64,000 nt of DNA from Maricaulis sp963975345 (GTDB lineage Bacteria; Pseudomonadota; Alphaproteobacteria; Caulobacterales; Maricaulaceae): assembly GCF_963975345.1 (NCBI RefSeq), contig NZ_CAXBGE010000003.1, forward strand, positions 186,001 to 250,000, read 5' to 3'. Position numbers and translations under genes: made by a program. Of the stretch, positions 43,324-53,011 are shown in pieces; position 1 is the first letter of the stretch; each line of letters starts with the position of its first letter. Below the pieces are notes generated by a model. It saw only the letters and a list, made by a program, of their open reading frames with translations, did no database searches and was not told the DNA's origin.

Positions 43324-44057
43324 CGGTTCTGGTCACCCGCGGTTGGCCCGGTGCTGAACGCACCGCATCAGGCCTGCGCGCGCGCGGCATTGACCCGATC
43401 ATCGCACCGGTGCTCGACATCAGTTTTCGCGCCCGCATTGATGTCGATCTGGTGCAGATCCAGGCTCTGATTTTCACCAGCGGCAATGGTGTCCGTGCTT
43501 GGGGTCCGAGACGGCCGGAGCGCGATCTGCCGGTTTTCTCGGTTGGCGACAACACCGCCGCCGATGCCCGCAAGATCGGATTTCGCAAGGTTTATTCGGC
43601 CGATGGCGATGTCCACGACCTGGCCGCGTTGATCCAGCGCAAACTGAAGCCGCAAGACGGTGCGCTGCTTCATGTTCGGGGCATCCATGTCGCCGGCGAT
43701 CTGGCGGGTGAGCTGAAGTCGGAGGGCTTTCAGGTGCGCGATGCAATCGGTTACGGCGCGGTCGCCGTTGATGCCCTGCGAGAAGACGCCATCGCCGCCA
43801 TCCTGTGCGGCGCGCCGGTCGCGGTTCTGATCCATTCGACACGCGGCGCGAAGACCTTTCTCGACCTGGTTCGCAAATTCGGACTGCAGCCTTGGCTGAA
43901 ATCGGTCACCGCCTACGGCATCAGCGCCAATGCGTTGAAGCCGCTGGAAAACGCCGGCTTTGCGAAACTGATCGCGGCGCCACAGCCGAATGAAGACGCG
44001 CTATTGGACCTGCTGGTCCATCCCTTGGAACTGGCGCCGCTCGGCAACGCATCATAA
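43320..44057 (+). CDS. hemD: Uroporphyrinogen-III synthase
   Basis: 245 residues with the weakly conserved HemD pattern: VLVTRGWPGAERTASGLRARG, LIFTSGNGVRAW, VFSVGDNTAADARKIGF and VAVLIHSTRGAKTFLDLV, ending with AYGISANALKPL. It cyclises the hemC product with ring D inversion. The start overlaps the hemC stop (ATGA), which supports the identification in a family of low sequence conservation. Confidence 0.9.
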   Translation: MTVLVTRGWPGAERTASGLRARGIDPIIAPVLDISFRARIDVDLVQIQALIFTSGNGVRAWGPRRPERDLPVFSVGDNTAADARKIGFRKVYSADGDVHDLAALIQRKLKPQDGALLHVRGIHVAGDLAGELKSEGFQVRDAIGYGAVAVDALREDAIAAILCGAPVAVLIHSTRGAKTFLDLVRKFGLQPWLKSVTAYGISANALKPLENAGFAKLIAAPQPNEDALLDLLVHPLELAPLGNAS

Positions 44058-44090
44058 GGTGCGAGAAACCTAGCTGAATCGCGTATTGAG

Positions 44091-45416
44091 ATGGCCGATC
44101 CCAACCCGAATCCCGATCCCGAACCGGTCGACGCCGAGTTCGAACCCGCCAGTGACCTGCCGGAGCCAGACAGCTCACGTAGCGGGCGCAGGGGTGTGGG
44201 CGGCGCGACCGTCGCCCTGCTGTTTGTGCTGGCCACCTTGGCGGGCGGCGGACTCGGCTTTGTCGGGGCGCACTATTTTCCTGCTTCCAGTACGGGCGAT
44301 GCCGGCGCTGCGGCCGAGCGCGCAGCGCTAACCGGGACGATCACAACGCTGGAAACCCGGCTGGCCACGCTCGAAGACGAGAGCCCGGCGCAGGCCGCAC
44401 AATCGGCGCTGGCTCAACCGGTCGCTGCGATCAATGCCCGGCTCGACGCGCTGGAGGCTGCACCGACAGCGACAGGGCCGGACCTGACTTCCCTTGAAGC
44501 ACGCCTGGCCGCGTTGGAAACCGCCACACCCGCAAGCCTTGGCAACGCCCGCGTCGACGCGGCGCTGGAGCAATTCGCCGCCCGTCTCGACAGCGCCGAG
44601 AGCGAACTGGCCGATCTCGGCATTCTGGCGCGGCAGACCGCCGACGCCTCGGCTCAGGGCACTCAAGCTTCGGTCGATCCGCTGCTGCTGCAAAACCTGT
44701 CCGATCGATTGGCTGCGCTGGAGACGGCGCAGGATATCGCTGCGGCTACGGGTGATCCCATTGCCGATCCGCAAACCGCTCTCCTCGCGGCACGCATCGA
44801 ACAGCTCGAGACGGGGCTGACCGAAACCCGCACCCTCGCGCAAACGGCCCAGACCACCGCTGACGCTGCCGCCCAGACTGCGGCGCAGACGCGGCCCTCG
44901 ACCGATACCGGTCAAGCCTCGCGCCAGCTCGCGGCTCGCGCCCTTGCGCTGAGCGCTCTGCGCGATATCGCCGGGACCCATGAGGGTTTTGAAGCTGAAC
45001 GTGCGGCTCTGGCCCAGCTTTGGCGTGGCAATGCCGATCTGGCCGCAATGGCCAGCTATGCCCGCGCCGGCGTGCCGACGCTCGACGATCTGACCGCTGA
45101 TTACCCCGGCGATGCAATCCGCGATGCTGCTGGACCGGGCCGGATATTCTTCGGCCTGATCGAAGTGCGCCAAGCCAATCCGGGCACAGCCGATACCGGT
45201 GCGATGGCGATTTCGGCGCTGGCGGAAAACCGCCTCGCCCTGCGCGATCTGGAAGGCGCGGTCGCGCTGACCGAACGGCTGGATGCGACCTCGCTGCCGG
45301 CGGCGCAGGACTGGCTGATCAGCGCCCAAGCGCGGCTCGATCTTGACCGGCGCCTGTTGTCACTGCGTCAGGCTTTGGCCGAGGCGGCCGCCGCCCAGGG
45401 AGAGGATCCGTCATGA
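44091..45416 (+). CDS. Mitofilin-like inner-membrane protein
   Basis: 441 residues. Acidic Pro-rich N-terminal tail, one membrane helix (about 40-65, GGATVALLFVLATLAGGGLGFVG), long coiled-coil stretches (TTLETRLATLEDE and repeated LAALE patterns) and a C-terminal helical mitofilin-type domain. In alphaproteobacteria this gene lies between hemD and HemY and is the bacterial relative of mitochondrial Mic60, linked to inner-membrane shaping. It overlaps the next gene by 4 bp. Confidence 0.85.
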   Translation: MADPNPNPDPEPVDAEFEPASDLPEPDSSRSGRRGVGGATVALLFVLATLAGGGLGFVGAHYFPASSTGDAGAAAERAALTGTITTLETRLATLEDESPAQAAQSALAQPVAAINARLDALEAAPTATGPDLTSLEARLAALETATPASLGNARVDAALEQFAARLDSAESELADLGILARQTADASAQGTQASVDPLLLQNLSDRLAALETAQDIAAATGDPIADPQTALLAARIEQLETGLTETRTLAQTAQTTADAAAQTAAQTRPSTDTGQASRQLAARALALSALRDIAGTHEGFEAERAALAQLWRGNADLAAMASYARAGVPTLDDLTADYPGDAIRDAAGPGRIFFGLIEVRQANPGTADTGAMAISALAENRLALRDLEGAVALTERLDATSLPAAQDWLISAQARLDLDRRLLSLRQALAEAAAAQGEDPS

Positions 45417-46867
45417 TCCGCCTGATTATTGTTGTCATCATCGTCATTCTGACCACGGCATTGGGGGCTTTCCTTGCGCTCAATCCAGGCCATGCCAGTT
45501 TCGAGTTTCTCGGCACGCAGATGGAGATGCCGTTCGTCGTCGCCGCTGGCGCGCTGATCCTGTTTTCCTTTTTGATGCTGGTGACTTGGTGGGGGATCTA
45601 CATGTTGTGGACCTCGCCGGACAAGGTGAAGTCCTTCCTGTCGCGCCGCCGCCGCGAGCAAGGTTATGACGCCCTCGAACGTGCCCTGATCGCCTCCGCC
45701 GCCGGTGATGGTGAAGCTGCGGTGCGTCAGGCTGCGCGCGCCGATGCCTTGCTCGACCGACCCGCTCTGTCTCGCCTGCTCGCGGCGCGCGCTGCCGAAG
45801 CGGCTGGCCATCCGGAGCGCGCGGAAACCCAATATGAGGCCCTGCTCGAAGATCCGCGCACCCGCGTCGTCGCCCGCCGGGGCTTGACCCAGCTTGCGCA
45901 TGATCGCGGCGATCTGGAAGCCACCGCCGAACATGCCGCCGACGCCTTCGACAAGGCCAAGGGAGCGCGCTGGGCCTTTGATGCCCTGTTTGACGCCCAG
46001 GTCGCCCAAGGCCGCTGGGACGCCGCGCTGGAAACACTCGGCGAGGGTGATCGGCGCAAGCATATCGCCCCAAACATCTCCAAACGCCGCCGCGCCGTAT
46101 TGTTGACCGCCTCGGCTCTGGCCAGCGAAGCGACCGACACAGACCACGCCCGCGATCTGGCCGAAGCAGCCTGCCGAGCCGCGCCGGGCTACGCCCCCGC
46201 CGCCAATCTCGCTTCGCGGCTGTTGACGGCGGCGCGCAAGTACAAAAAGGCCTCCGACGTGCTGGAGGCGAGCTGGACCCTTGCGCCACACCCGGCGATC
46301 GCCCGCGCCTACCGCGACCTGCGCAAGTCCGACACCAAGGTGAAACGGCTTGAGCGTCTCAAGGGCCTCGCGGCGCTGCAGCCCGAGCATCGCGAAAGCA
46401 AGCTGGTGCTGATCGATGTCGCGCTGGAAGATAATGACGCCGTCATAGCTCGGACCCTGATCGCCCCGCTGATCGCCGATGGCGCGCCCAGCTCGCGCCT
46501 GTGCGCTCTGGCGGCGCGGCTGGCACGGCTTGAAGGCGAAGATGAGCAGGCCCGCCGCTGGATGGCCCGCGCCGCCCACGCCTCGACAGAAGCCGACTGG
46601 TCGGACATGGATCCGGACGGACGTGCCTTCCCCTATACGGCGGATGACTGGAAGCGGATGGTCTATACCTATGGCGATGAGGGCCGGCTGATCCACCCGC
46701 GCTATGAGCGCTATGAGCGCAATGCCGAAGCGGTACCGGAAACAGCTCTGCTGGAAGCGCCGCACAAGCGTGGCCCCGCCAAACTCGCCGCCTATTTCGA
46801 AGCGCCGCGCCCACCCGACGATCCGGGCATCGATGATGACGGCGAGGATTCGGGGCTCGGCCGATGA
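45413..46867 (+). CDS. HemY (TPR inner-membrane protein of the hem cluster)
   Basis: 484 residues. Two membrane helices (about 1-25 and 40-65, MIRLIIVVIIVILTTALGAF), then TPR-like helical pairs through about 400 and an acidic C-terminal tail. Matches the HemY_N family found after hemD. Despite the name it is not protoporphyrinogen oxidase; its role in heme synthesis or envelope function is unclear. Starts inside the mitofilin stop codon. Confidence 0.88.
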   Translation: MIRLIIVVIIVILTTALGAFLALNPGHASFEFLGTQMEMPFVVAAGALILFSFLMLVTWWGIYMLWTSPDKVKSFLSRRRREQGYDALERALIASAAGDGEAAVRQAARADALLDRPALSRLLAARAAEAAGHPERAETQYEALLEDPRTRVVARRGLTQLAHDRGDLEATAEHAADAFDKAKGARWAFDALFDAQVAQGRWDAALETLGEGDRRKHIAPNISKRRRAVLLTASALASEATDTDHARDLAEAACRAAPGYAPAANLASRLLTAARKYKKASDVLEASWTLAPHPAIARAYRDLRKSDTKVKRLERLKGLAALQPEHRESKLVLIDVALEDNDAVIARTLIAPLIADGAPSSRLCALAARLARLEGEDEQARRWMARAAHASTEADWSDMDPDGRAFPYTADDWKRMVYTYGDEGRLIHPRYERYERNAEAVPETALLEAPHKRGPAKLAAYFEAPRPPDDPGIDDDGEDSGLGR

Positions 46868-47505
46868 GGCCCAGGCCCTTCCTGCTCGCCGTTGTCGGCG
46901 GCTCCGCATCGGGCAAGACCCGTCTGGCCCACGCTCTGGCCGATCATTTCGCCGACCACGATGCCTATGTCATTCCGGAGGACGATTATTACGTCGATGC
47001 CGGCCATCAGCCGGGATTTGTCGCCGCAACCTTCAATTTTGACGAACCCGCGGCCAAGGATCATGCCCTGCTCGCCAGCCATCTCGCCGCCCTGCGCGAG
47101 GGCCAGCCGGTCGACGCGCCGCAATATGATTTCACCACACATTGCCGCTGCGACAAGACTGTCGAGCGTGCGCCGGCTGGCGTGCTGATTGTCGAGGGCC
47201 TGCATCTGCTGGCGAGCCCGGAGCTGGCGGCGCAGTTCGATCTCACCATTTTCGTCGATGCCTGTGACACCACGCGCCTGGCCCGCCGGATCCAGCGCGA
47301 TGTCGCCGAACGCGGCCGCACTGAGGCTTCCGTCAAACACCAATTCAATGAGATCGTGCGCCCGATGCATGCCCTGCATGTCGAGCCGCAGCGCGACGCC
47401 GCCGACCTGGTGGTGGAGAATATGGGCGCCCCGGATTTCAAAGCGCTGGCCAAACCAGTCGTCGACCGGATCGGACAGCGGCGGGACGCTCCGCTCAAGC
47501 TCTGA
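46864..47505 (+). CDS. Uridine kinase-like P-loop kinase
   Basis: 213 residues. Walker A GGSASGKTR, the substrate-binding DDYYVDAGHQ segment, PQYDFTTHCRCDKTV, LIVEGLHLL and RRIQRDVAERGRT match the uridine kinase/phosphoribulokinase fold. Probably phosphorylates uridine or cytidine for pyrimidine salvage. It overlaps the HemY stop by 4 bp and ends the hem operon. Another small-molecule kinase of the same fold is possible. Confidence 0.85.
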   Translation: MRPRPFLLAVVGGSASGKTRLAHALADHFADHDAYVIPEDDYYVDAGHQPGFVAATFNFDEPAAKDHALLASHLAALREGQPVDAPQYDFTTHCRCDKTVERAPAGVLIVEGLHLLASPELAAQFDLTIFVDACDTTRLARRIQRDVAERGRTEASVKHQFNEIVRPMHALHVEPQRDAADLVVENMGAPDFKALAKPVVDRIGQRRDAPLKL

Positions 47506-47529
47506 CCGCATCGCTGATGCCGATACTGC

Positions 47530-47548
47530 CGGGGGACTTGCTCCCCCG
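47530..47548 (+). terminator. Weak terminator-like hairpin
   Basis: Stem CGGGGGA/TCCCCCG with a 5-base loop, 25 bp after the kinase stop. The lack of a T-run makes termination uncertain. Confidence 0.35.
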
Positions 47549-47609
47549 CCCGTTCGCAGCTAGTTTCCGCCGCCTCTCGCCAGACTACCGGTGGAGAGCC
47601 CCTAGGTAT

Positions 47610-47685
<76 letters not shown>

Positions 47686-47741
47686 CTCTTTCTTATGGAT
47701 TTGAGGGCGACCCCTGATTGGACCTCGCCAGTTTCGGCCTG

Positions 47742-48617
47742 CTAGTCCTGCTTTCGGCGCGGCCATGTCAGGGTCGGCCTGACTGGAATCGCTTTCCCTT
47801 CAAGCTCAAACCCCACGGCCACCATCCAGGGCTTATAGTCCTGGAATTTGGTCGAGAAGGCGACGACAACTTGCTGTGGAAAGATATCCTCAATCGGCTT
47901 GCTGCGCCCCGGCCAGATGCGGAATTTGATTCGGACGAATTCGCGTCCGGAGCTGAGCTTCACCCGACCCATGTTTGACGGCTTGGACAGAAAAATCCCG
48001 GGAAATTGTTCGTAAAAATCCTGCATCAGGGTGATCGCAGTCTGTTCGGCTTCACTCTGCATTGCGGCATCACCGGGCAAATTCACGTCAACAATACAGC
48101 GCAAATATCCGCGCGGGTAATTGATGACATTGGCGATTGTTCGGTTCGGGATGAACACGATGGCACCATATGAATTCTCGAGCTCAACGAAGCGCATCGA
48201 AATCGATTTCACGATCCCGGTCTGGGTTGAAATTTCCACGAGATCTCCGACGTCCAGGAGGTCGGAAAAAATAAAGGTGACGCCATTGACGACGTCCTGC
48301 ACGACGCCTTGCGAGCCAAAGCCGATCGCCAGGCCGAGCACTGAGGCACTGGCCATGTAAGCCGTCAGCGACACGCCGAATTCGTGCAGGATCAGGCCCA
48401 GGGTCAAGAAATAGAGGACAAAGACGGCAACACTGGAGAGCAGGGAGGCAATCGAATGAAATTTCTGATGCTTGCGACCGACAGCGCTATTGGTGAGGAG
48501 CATAAAGAACAAGCGGGTCAGGCGGACGAGGGTATGCGTTGCGATCGCGATCGCCACGAAGACCAGCAATCGCCCATAGAGCGGCAGCCCGGCCATGAAA
48601 TTCCAGAATTCGTCCAA
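47742..48617 (-). CDS. Small-conductance mechanosensitive channel (MscS family)
   Basis: 291 residues. Three N-terminal membrane helices; the pore-lining third helix ends in ASVLGLAIGFGSQGVVQDVVNG, followed by FIFSDLLDVGDLVEI and the beta domain (VFIPNRTIANVINYPRG). It opens on membrane tension to release solutes on osmotic downshock. The start at 48617 is followed by LYGRLLVFVAIAIATHT. It converges on the tRNA-Thr gene. Confidence 0.92.
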   Translation of the reverse strand: MDEFWNFMAGLPLYGRLLVFVAIAIATHTLVRLTRLFFMLLTNSAVGRKHQKFHSIASLLSSVAVFVLYFLTLGLILHEFGVSLTAYMASASVLGLAIGFGSQGVVQDVVNGVTFIFSDLLDVGDLVEISTQTGIVKSISMRFVELENSYGAIVFIPNRTIANVINYPRGYLRCIVDVNLPGDAAMQSEAEQTAITLMQDFYEQFPGIFLSKPSNMGRVKLSSGREFVRIKFRIWPGRSKPIEDIFPQQVVVAFSTKFQDYKPWMVAVGFELEGKAIPVRPTLTWPRRKQD

Positions 48618-48691
48618 GCTGTAATCTCCCGTGGAATTGGCGCCGTGACCTTCCGGGTTAACCGTAGCGGTCGGTCCTGGAAGACGCAGGT

Positions 48692-49000
48692 CTACCGATT
48701 GGCGCGCGCGCCCATGGCGGTCAATTGCTCCGGCGTCGCCGGGGCCTGGAAGTCTCGTTTCCAGTCGGCATAGGGCATGCCGTAGACGCGCTCGCGACCC
48801 GCTTCGGGGGCAAGCTCAATGCCGTGTTCCTCTGCGGCGGCGGCGTACCACTTGCCCAGGCAATTCCGGCAGAAGCCGGCCAGGATCATCAGGTCGATAT
48901 TCTGGACATCTCTGTTGGCATCGAGATGCGCCAACAGGCGGCGGAAAGTGGCCGCGTCGAGGGCGTCCTGTTCGGCAGCCGGCAAATCTTCGTGTCGCAT
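48692..49000 (-). CDS. DUF1244 family protein
   Basis: 102 residues, helical. FRRLLAHLDANRDVQNIDLMILAGFCRNCLGKWY and VYGMPYADWKRDFQ are the family signature with the paired Cys (CRNC). Function unknown; the family is widespread in proteobacteria. It lies alone between MscS and the AIM24-like gene on the same strand. Confidence 0.9.
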   Translation of the reverse strand: MRHEDLPAAEQDALDAATFRRLLAHLDANRDVQNIDLMILAGFCRNCLGKWYAAAAEEHGIELAPEAGRERVYGMPYADWKRDFQAPATPEQLTAMGARANR

Positions 49001-49039
49001 CGTGTCTAATCCCGTCGCAAACTGTTGGAGCCAGATGGA

Positions 49040-49831
49040 TCAATTGCCCCGGATGATACTGCCCAATGGGCCGAGTACCGAGCCTTCACCCTGGCCGGAG
49101 CCGGTGACGGGCATATTCGCCATGATGCGACCGGCGAGGCGTGAGAAGGGCATGGACTGCATCCAGACTTGGCCAGGCCCCTTCAACTTGGCAAAAAACA
49201 CGCCCTCACCACCGAAAATCATCGATTTTACATTGCCGGCGCGCTCGATCTCGAACTCGACTGTCTTGGTGTAGGCGACCACACAGCCGGTATCGATGTG
49301 GATCTCTTCGCCCGCCGCCAGTTCGCGCTCGACCAGGGTGCCGCCGGCATGAATGAAGCACCAGCCATCGCCCTCAAGGCGCTGCATGATGAAGCCTTCG
49401 CCTCCGAACAGGCCGGTCATGATTTTTTTCTGCAACGCAATTCCGATCGAGACGCCTTTGGCGGCGACCAGAAAACTGTCTTTCTGGCAGATCAGCTCGC
49501 CATCGACATCTGGCAGATGGACCGCGATGATGGTGCCGGGAAAAGGGGCCGCGAAGGCCGCTTGCGCTTTGCCCTGGCCCTGATGCGTGAAGGCGGTCAT
49601 GAACAGGCTCTCGCCAGTCAGAAGCCGTTTGCCGGCCCCGGCCAACGCGCCCATGAAGCCCTGGTTCTTCCTGGAGCCATCGCCGAATACTGATTCCATG
49701 GCGATGCCGGTCGACTTGTACATCATGGCGCCGGCTTCCGCGATGACGGTCTCGCCCGGATCCAGTTCGATTTCGACGAATTGGATGTCTTCGCCGCAAA
49801 TCTTGTAGTCGATTTCGTGTGCGTCGCGCAT
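49040..49831 (-). CDS. TIGR00266/AIM24-like protein
   Basis: 263 residues, almost entirely beta, with Gly-rich turns: VEIELDPGETVIAEAGAMMY, GSRKNQGFMGALAGAGKRLLTGES, HAGGTLVERELAAGEEIHIDTGCVVA. These features define the TIGR00266 family, related to mitochondrial AIM24. Function is unknown. The ATG at 49831 follows GGGGGAGACGCC. The long frame upstream is non-coding. Confidence 0.9.
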   Translation of the reverse strand: MRDAHEIDYKICGEDIQFVEIELDPGETVIAEAGAMMYKSTGIAMESVFGDGSRKNQGFMGALAGAGKRLLTGESLFMTAFTHQGQGKAQAAFAAPFPGTIIAVHLPDVDGELICQKDSFLVAAKGVSIGIALQKKIMTGLFGGEGFIMQRLEGDGWCFIHAGGTLVERELAAGEEIHIDTGCVVAYTKTVEFEIERAGNVKSMIFGGEGVFFAKLKGPGQVWMQSMPFSRLAGRIMANMPVTGSGQGEGSVLGPLGSIIRGN

Positions 49832-49922
49832 TGGCGTCTCCCCCGCTTCAATATCCGCGATTATAGCGTTGGCGGGAGAGGAAATGTAAGGTGCTTGATA
49901 CGCTCTCAGCGTCTGAAGGCGA

Positions 49923-50339
49923 TCAGATGCTGAGAAAATCGCCCGTGTCGGCGGCGGTTCGGATGACTTGTGCCAAGTTGACTGACGCCCGGCCACGTTC
50001 GATCTTGAAACTGTCATTTTTGTCGAGGCTCGCCGTTTCCTCACCGAGATAGGCGCGGTCGACTGCCATCGAGCCTGACAGAACCAGAAGCGGCGTATCG
50101 CCGGCGCTATCGCGCGCGATTTCAAGCGTTTCGGTGGGATGAACCGAGTCGGGCAGCCGCAAATCGAGCAGAATCAAATCGAACCCGCCGCCCTGCATAC
50201 GCAGCTTGGCTTCGCGCAAAGTTCGCACGACCTCAAAGGAAATGTCGAAATCACCGGCCTCGCAGACAGCGTTCTGAACGAGCATTGCGTCTGCAAAGTC
50301 GTCTTCCACGTGCAGCACGTGTAGCGCCTGGTTGGCCAT
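49923..50339 (-). CDS. Single-domain response regulator
   Basis: 138 residues, receiver only. Acidic residues VEDD near 11-14, phosphoacceptor D59 in LILLDLRLP, and Lys in SLDKND where the conserved Lys is expected, though spacing is a little long. No output domain. Such CheY/Rcp-like receivers pass phosphate in relays. The start at 50339 follows GGGAGATTCGAC. No kinase gene is next to it. Confidence 0.87.
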   Translation of the reverse strand: MANQALHVLHVEDDFADAMLVQNAVCEAGDFDISFEVVRTLREAKLRMQGGGFDLILLDLRLPDSVHPTETLEIARDSAGDTPLLVLSGSMAVDRAYLGEETASLDKNDSFKIERGRASVNLAQVIRTAADTGDFLSI

Positions 50340-50519
50340 GTCGAATCTCCCTCCACCCGAGTTTCGCCGAGTTGCGTTATTGAAGCGTTTACAGAAAACC
50401 GTAAGCGGTGAATTTAAAGCCATTATTGCATTCGTGGCGGGCCGACTTTCCGATTTCAGAACGTTCAAAGACCTCAAATTTGGAGCCGCTTCACCGGCGT
50501 CAAATTCAGCGGTACGGGA

Positions 50520-51416
50520 CTATAGACCAGCGGGTGCGACCAATCCGGCGCGGGCGGCAGCGGCCAGCACTGTATTGCGCAACAGCATGGCGATCGTCAT
50601 CGGCCCGATACCGCCGGGAACCGGTGTAATCCAGCCGGCATGGCCGACAATTTCATCAAAGGCGACATCGCCAACCAGCCGGGTGCGGCCCTCGCCGCGC
50701 TCGGGCGCATCAATCCGGTTGATGCCGACATCGAGCACGCAGGCGCCCGGTTTGACCCAGTCGCCGCGCACCATTTGCGGCCGTCCGACGGCGGCAACCA
50801 CGATATCGGCGGAGCGGGTCAGGGCCGGTAGGTCATGGGTGCGCGAATGGGCAATAGTGACGGTCGCATTTTGCTCGAGAAACAACAGCGCGGCCGGCTT
50901 GCCGACCAGGATGGAGCGGCCGATCACCACGACCGACTTGCCGGATAGCGAGCCCAGCGCACGTTCAGCCAGCAGGACACAGCCGGCTGGCGTGCACGGG
51001 CGAAGCCCAGGCTTGCCAAGCAGCAGACGTCCCGCGCTCGCCTCGGTCAGCCCATCGACGTCCTTGTCCGGGTCAATCGCCGCGATCACGGCATTCGAAT
51101 CGATGTGAGTGGGCAAGGGCATCTGCACCAGAATGCCATCGACATCGGCGTCGTCATTGAGGCCGCGCACGATGGCAACCACTTCCGCCTCGGCGACATC
51201 GGCCGGTCGACGAATCTCAATCGAAGTCATGCCGGCCGCCTCGGTCCGTTTGACCTTGGAGCGAACATAGACATCGCTGGCGGGATCATCGCCAATCAGC
51301 ACGACTGCGAGGCAGGGCGCCCGGCCGAGCGCCTTGGCGAGCCCGGCTGCAGCCTTGCCGGCGCGGGCATCGATTTCGGCCGCAATAGCCTTGCCGTCGA
51401 TCAATTCAGCGCTCAC
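50520..51416 (-). CDS. folD: Bifunctional methylene-THF dehydrogenase/cyclohydrolase
   Basis: 298 residues. CLAVVLIGDDPASDVYVRSK (catalytic Tyr and Lys), GILVQMPLPTHID, DVDGLT, VVVIGRSILVGKPAALLF and TPVPGGIGPMTIAML are all present. It interconverts methylene-, methenyl- and 10-formyl-tetrahydrofolate in one-carbon metabolism. It overlaps the DUF167 gene by 4 bp; the three-gene operon runs yggT-DUF167-folD. Confidence 0.95.
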   Translation of the reverse strand: MSAELIDGKAIAAEIDARAGKAAAGLAKALGRAPCLAVVLIGDDPASDVYVRSKVKRTEAAGMTSIEIRRPADVAEAEVVAIVRGLNDDADVDGILVQMPLPTHIDSNAVIAAIDPDKDVDGLTEASAGRLLLGKPGLRPCTPAGCVLLAERALGSLSGKSVVVIGRSILVGKPAALLFLEQNATVTIAHSRTHDLPALTRSADIVVAAVGRPQMVRGDWVKPGACVLDVGINRIDAPERGEGRTRLVGDVAFDEIVGHAGWITPVPGGIGPMTIAMLLRNTVLAAAARAGLVAPAGL

Positions 51417-51745
51417 CCCTGAACTCTCCCTTCAATTCCGCCCATCACCGCAACCAGCCGTTTGAGCGTTGCTGTGTCGGCGGTTACCCGCACCGTCTTC
51501 AGCCGCGACGTCGAGCCGCGGATCACCTCGATATCGCGCTTCGGCACGCCAAGAAACTGCGACATTGCGACAATCAGCGCTTGGTTGGCCTTGCCCTTCT
51601 CGGGCACGGCGCGAACGCGGACGCCGAGATGGCACAGCCCGTCTGCGGTTTCGGTCACCCCTTCAACGGCATCCTTTGACGCGTTAGGCGTCAGGCGGAT
51701 GCGCAGCGTCAGGCCAGCTTCGTCCTCAATCCAGGCTCGGCTCAC
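51413..51745 (-). CDS. DUF167/YggU family protein
   Basis: 110 residues. RIRLTPNASKDAVEGV, VRVRAVPEKGKANQALI and VIRGSTSRLKTVRV mark the small DUF167 fold, function unknown. It overlaps both neighbours by 4 bp; the pairing with YggT is common in proteobacteria. Confidence 0.92.
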   Translation of the reverse strand: MSRAWIEDEAGLTLRIRLTPNASKDAVEGVTETADGLCHLGVRVRAVPEKGKANQALIVAMSQFLGVPKRDIEVIRGSTSRLKTVRVTADTATLKRLVAVMGGIEGRVQG

Positions 51746-52053
51746 AGCACTCGCATGAGCATCGGCACGATATAGCCCTGCGCGAATGAGATCAGCAGCA
51801 GCAGAACAACCGGCGAGAAATCCATCCCGCCCAGATTCGGCAGCACGCGACGGATCGGCCCCAGGAGCGGCTCGGTCACCGTGTTGGATATGCGCCAGAT
51901 CATGGCCACGAAGGGGTTGTGCGGGTTGACGACATTAAAGCTGATCAACCAGCTGAGAACGACCGTGACGATCACGATGATCCACAGCAGACCCAAAATC
52001 GGATTGAGGAAATACACGACCAGAGCCTGGCCAAAGGACAATTCGAGCGGCAT
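51742..52053 (-). CDS. YggT family membrane protein
   Basis: 103 residues with two membrane helices. FNVVNPHNPFVAMIWRISNTVTEPLL and the RRVLPNLGGMDFSPVVLLLLI segment are the family signature. YggT proteins are linked to osmotic tolerance and membrane integrity. First gene of the folD operon. Confidence 0.92.
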   Translation of the reverse strand: MPLELSFGQALVVYFLNPILGLLWIIVIVTVVLSWLISFNVVNPHNPFVAMIWRISNTVTEPLLGPIRRVLPNLGGMDFSPVVLLLLISFAQGYIVPMLMRVL

Positions 52054-52166
52054 AGCAAATTCCGGAGCGATTAGAGACGACCGCGTGTGTAGCGGCCCTG
52101 CCGCGTCGCGTCCAGATGCGCGCGCTTGACAGCGCTCGCGCGCGCTCTTAGTTGCCTTCTTGGTAA

Positions 52167-52242
<76 letters not shown>

Positions 52243-52290
52243 TCCTTCGCTCGCTACACGAGCTTCGGCTGGGCAGGCCCAATGCTTATC

Positions 52291-52310
52291 CGAACGAAGG
52301 ATGTCCCGCC
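52291..52310 (+). repeat. Direct repeat copy 1 beside accessory gene
   Basis: CGAACGAAGGATGTCCCGCC, 18 of 20 bases the same as the copy at 53124-53143. It lies about 50 bp past tRNA-Ala. It may be a common dispersed sequence and not an integration scar. Confidence 0.5.
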
Positions 52311-52366
52311 GTCAGTTGGGATTGCAGGCCGCCAGGCGATGCTCCAAACCTAGTGAGTTGATTTAA

Positions 52367-53011
52367 CTAATTTCTTGGCCACTTGAGCGCACCTTGTTCT
52401 GGCGGAAGTATAAGCTTTTGCCCTGCATTAACGGCATCCATGATTCCGCCGCCGAGATTCAAATCCAACATTAGCATCAAGTCGCTAAGGTCCGCATACT
52501 GTATCGCCAAACCGCGCCGCTTGAATGCCGCCAATTCACTGGGCTTGCTATACAGCGCTACGCCCCATTTTTCTGAGAAGGCGCTGCTTGAATTGGCTCT
52601 GCGAGAGGTCGGCGTAATCCTTACATATTGAAAGCCCTTGATCGCGGCCACTCGGCGATTCATGCAGTGACTCAATATCAATTGGGCAATGTTCTCGTCG
52701 GGAAAAGCCCTTCGATATGCCTCCCGATAGCGCGTGTAACTTACATGCGCCCAAACTTGTTCTCGCCGGTGAAATACCGCGGATCCCTCTTTTTCCCAGA
52801 TGGGAAGACTTTCACTGCGGGGCGGCGGCTCATCTACATGAACCAGGAAAGCTCCCGGCGGGGTCCTGCGGCCTAGGTGCTGAACGATCTCGCCAATGTG
52901 GGTGTGAATTGCTGCTTCATCGACGGCAGCGACAGGTACGTGCAAGCATTCCGGAATTCCGAACGTGTGGAGAACCTGTTCCCTCGCAGCCGTGTCGATT
53001 TCGCGCGCCAT
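52367..53011 (-). CDS. Hypothetical accessory protein
   Basis: 214 residues from the ATG at 53011; a longer frame to 53092 is possible. Soluble, mixed alpha/beta, with FLVHVDEPPPRSESLPIWEKEG and LILSHCMNRRVAAIKGFQYVRI. No family recognised. Lower GC than neighbours, position just after a tRNA gene and near-identical 20-bp direct repeats on either side suggest acquired DNA. No integrase is present. Confidence 0.55.
   Translation of the reverse strand: MAREIDTAAREQVLHTFGIPECLHVPVAAVDEAAIHTHIGEIVQHLGRRTPPGAFLVHVDEPPPRSESLPIWEKEGSAVFHRREQVWAHVSYTRYREAYRRAFPDENIAQLILSHCMNRRVAAIKGFQYVRITPTSRRANSSSAFSEKWGVALYSKPSELAAFKRRGLAIQYADLSDLMLMLDLNLGGGIMDAVNAGQKLILPPEQGALKWPRN

Noticed and set aside
45413..46867. 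Protoporphyrinogen oxidase (suggested by the HemY name)
   Set aside because: The protein has membrane helices and TPR-like repeats and no FAD-binding motif; it is the unrelated HemY_N/TPR family.
47530..47548. Strong terminator after the kinase gene
   Set aside because: The stem is good but no T-run follows, so it is listed only as a weak candidate.
52243..52366. Possible att-site duplication of the tRNA-Ala 3' end
   Set aside because: No copy of the tRNA 3' sequence was found on the far side of the accessory gene, and no integrase is present.
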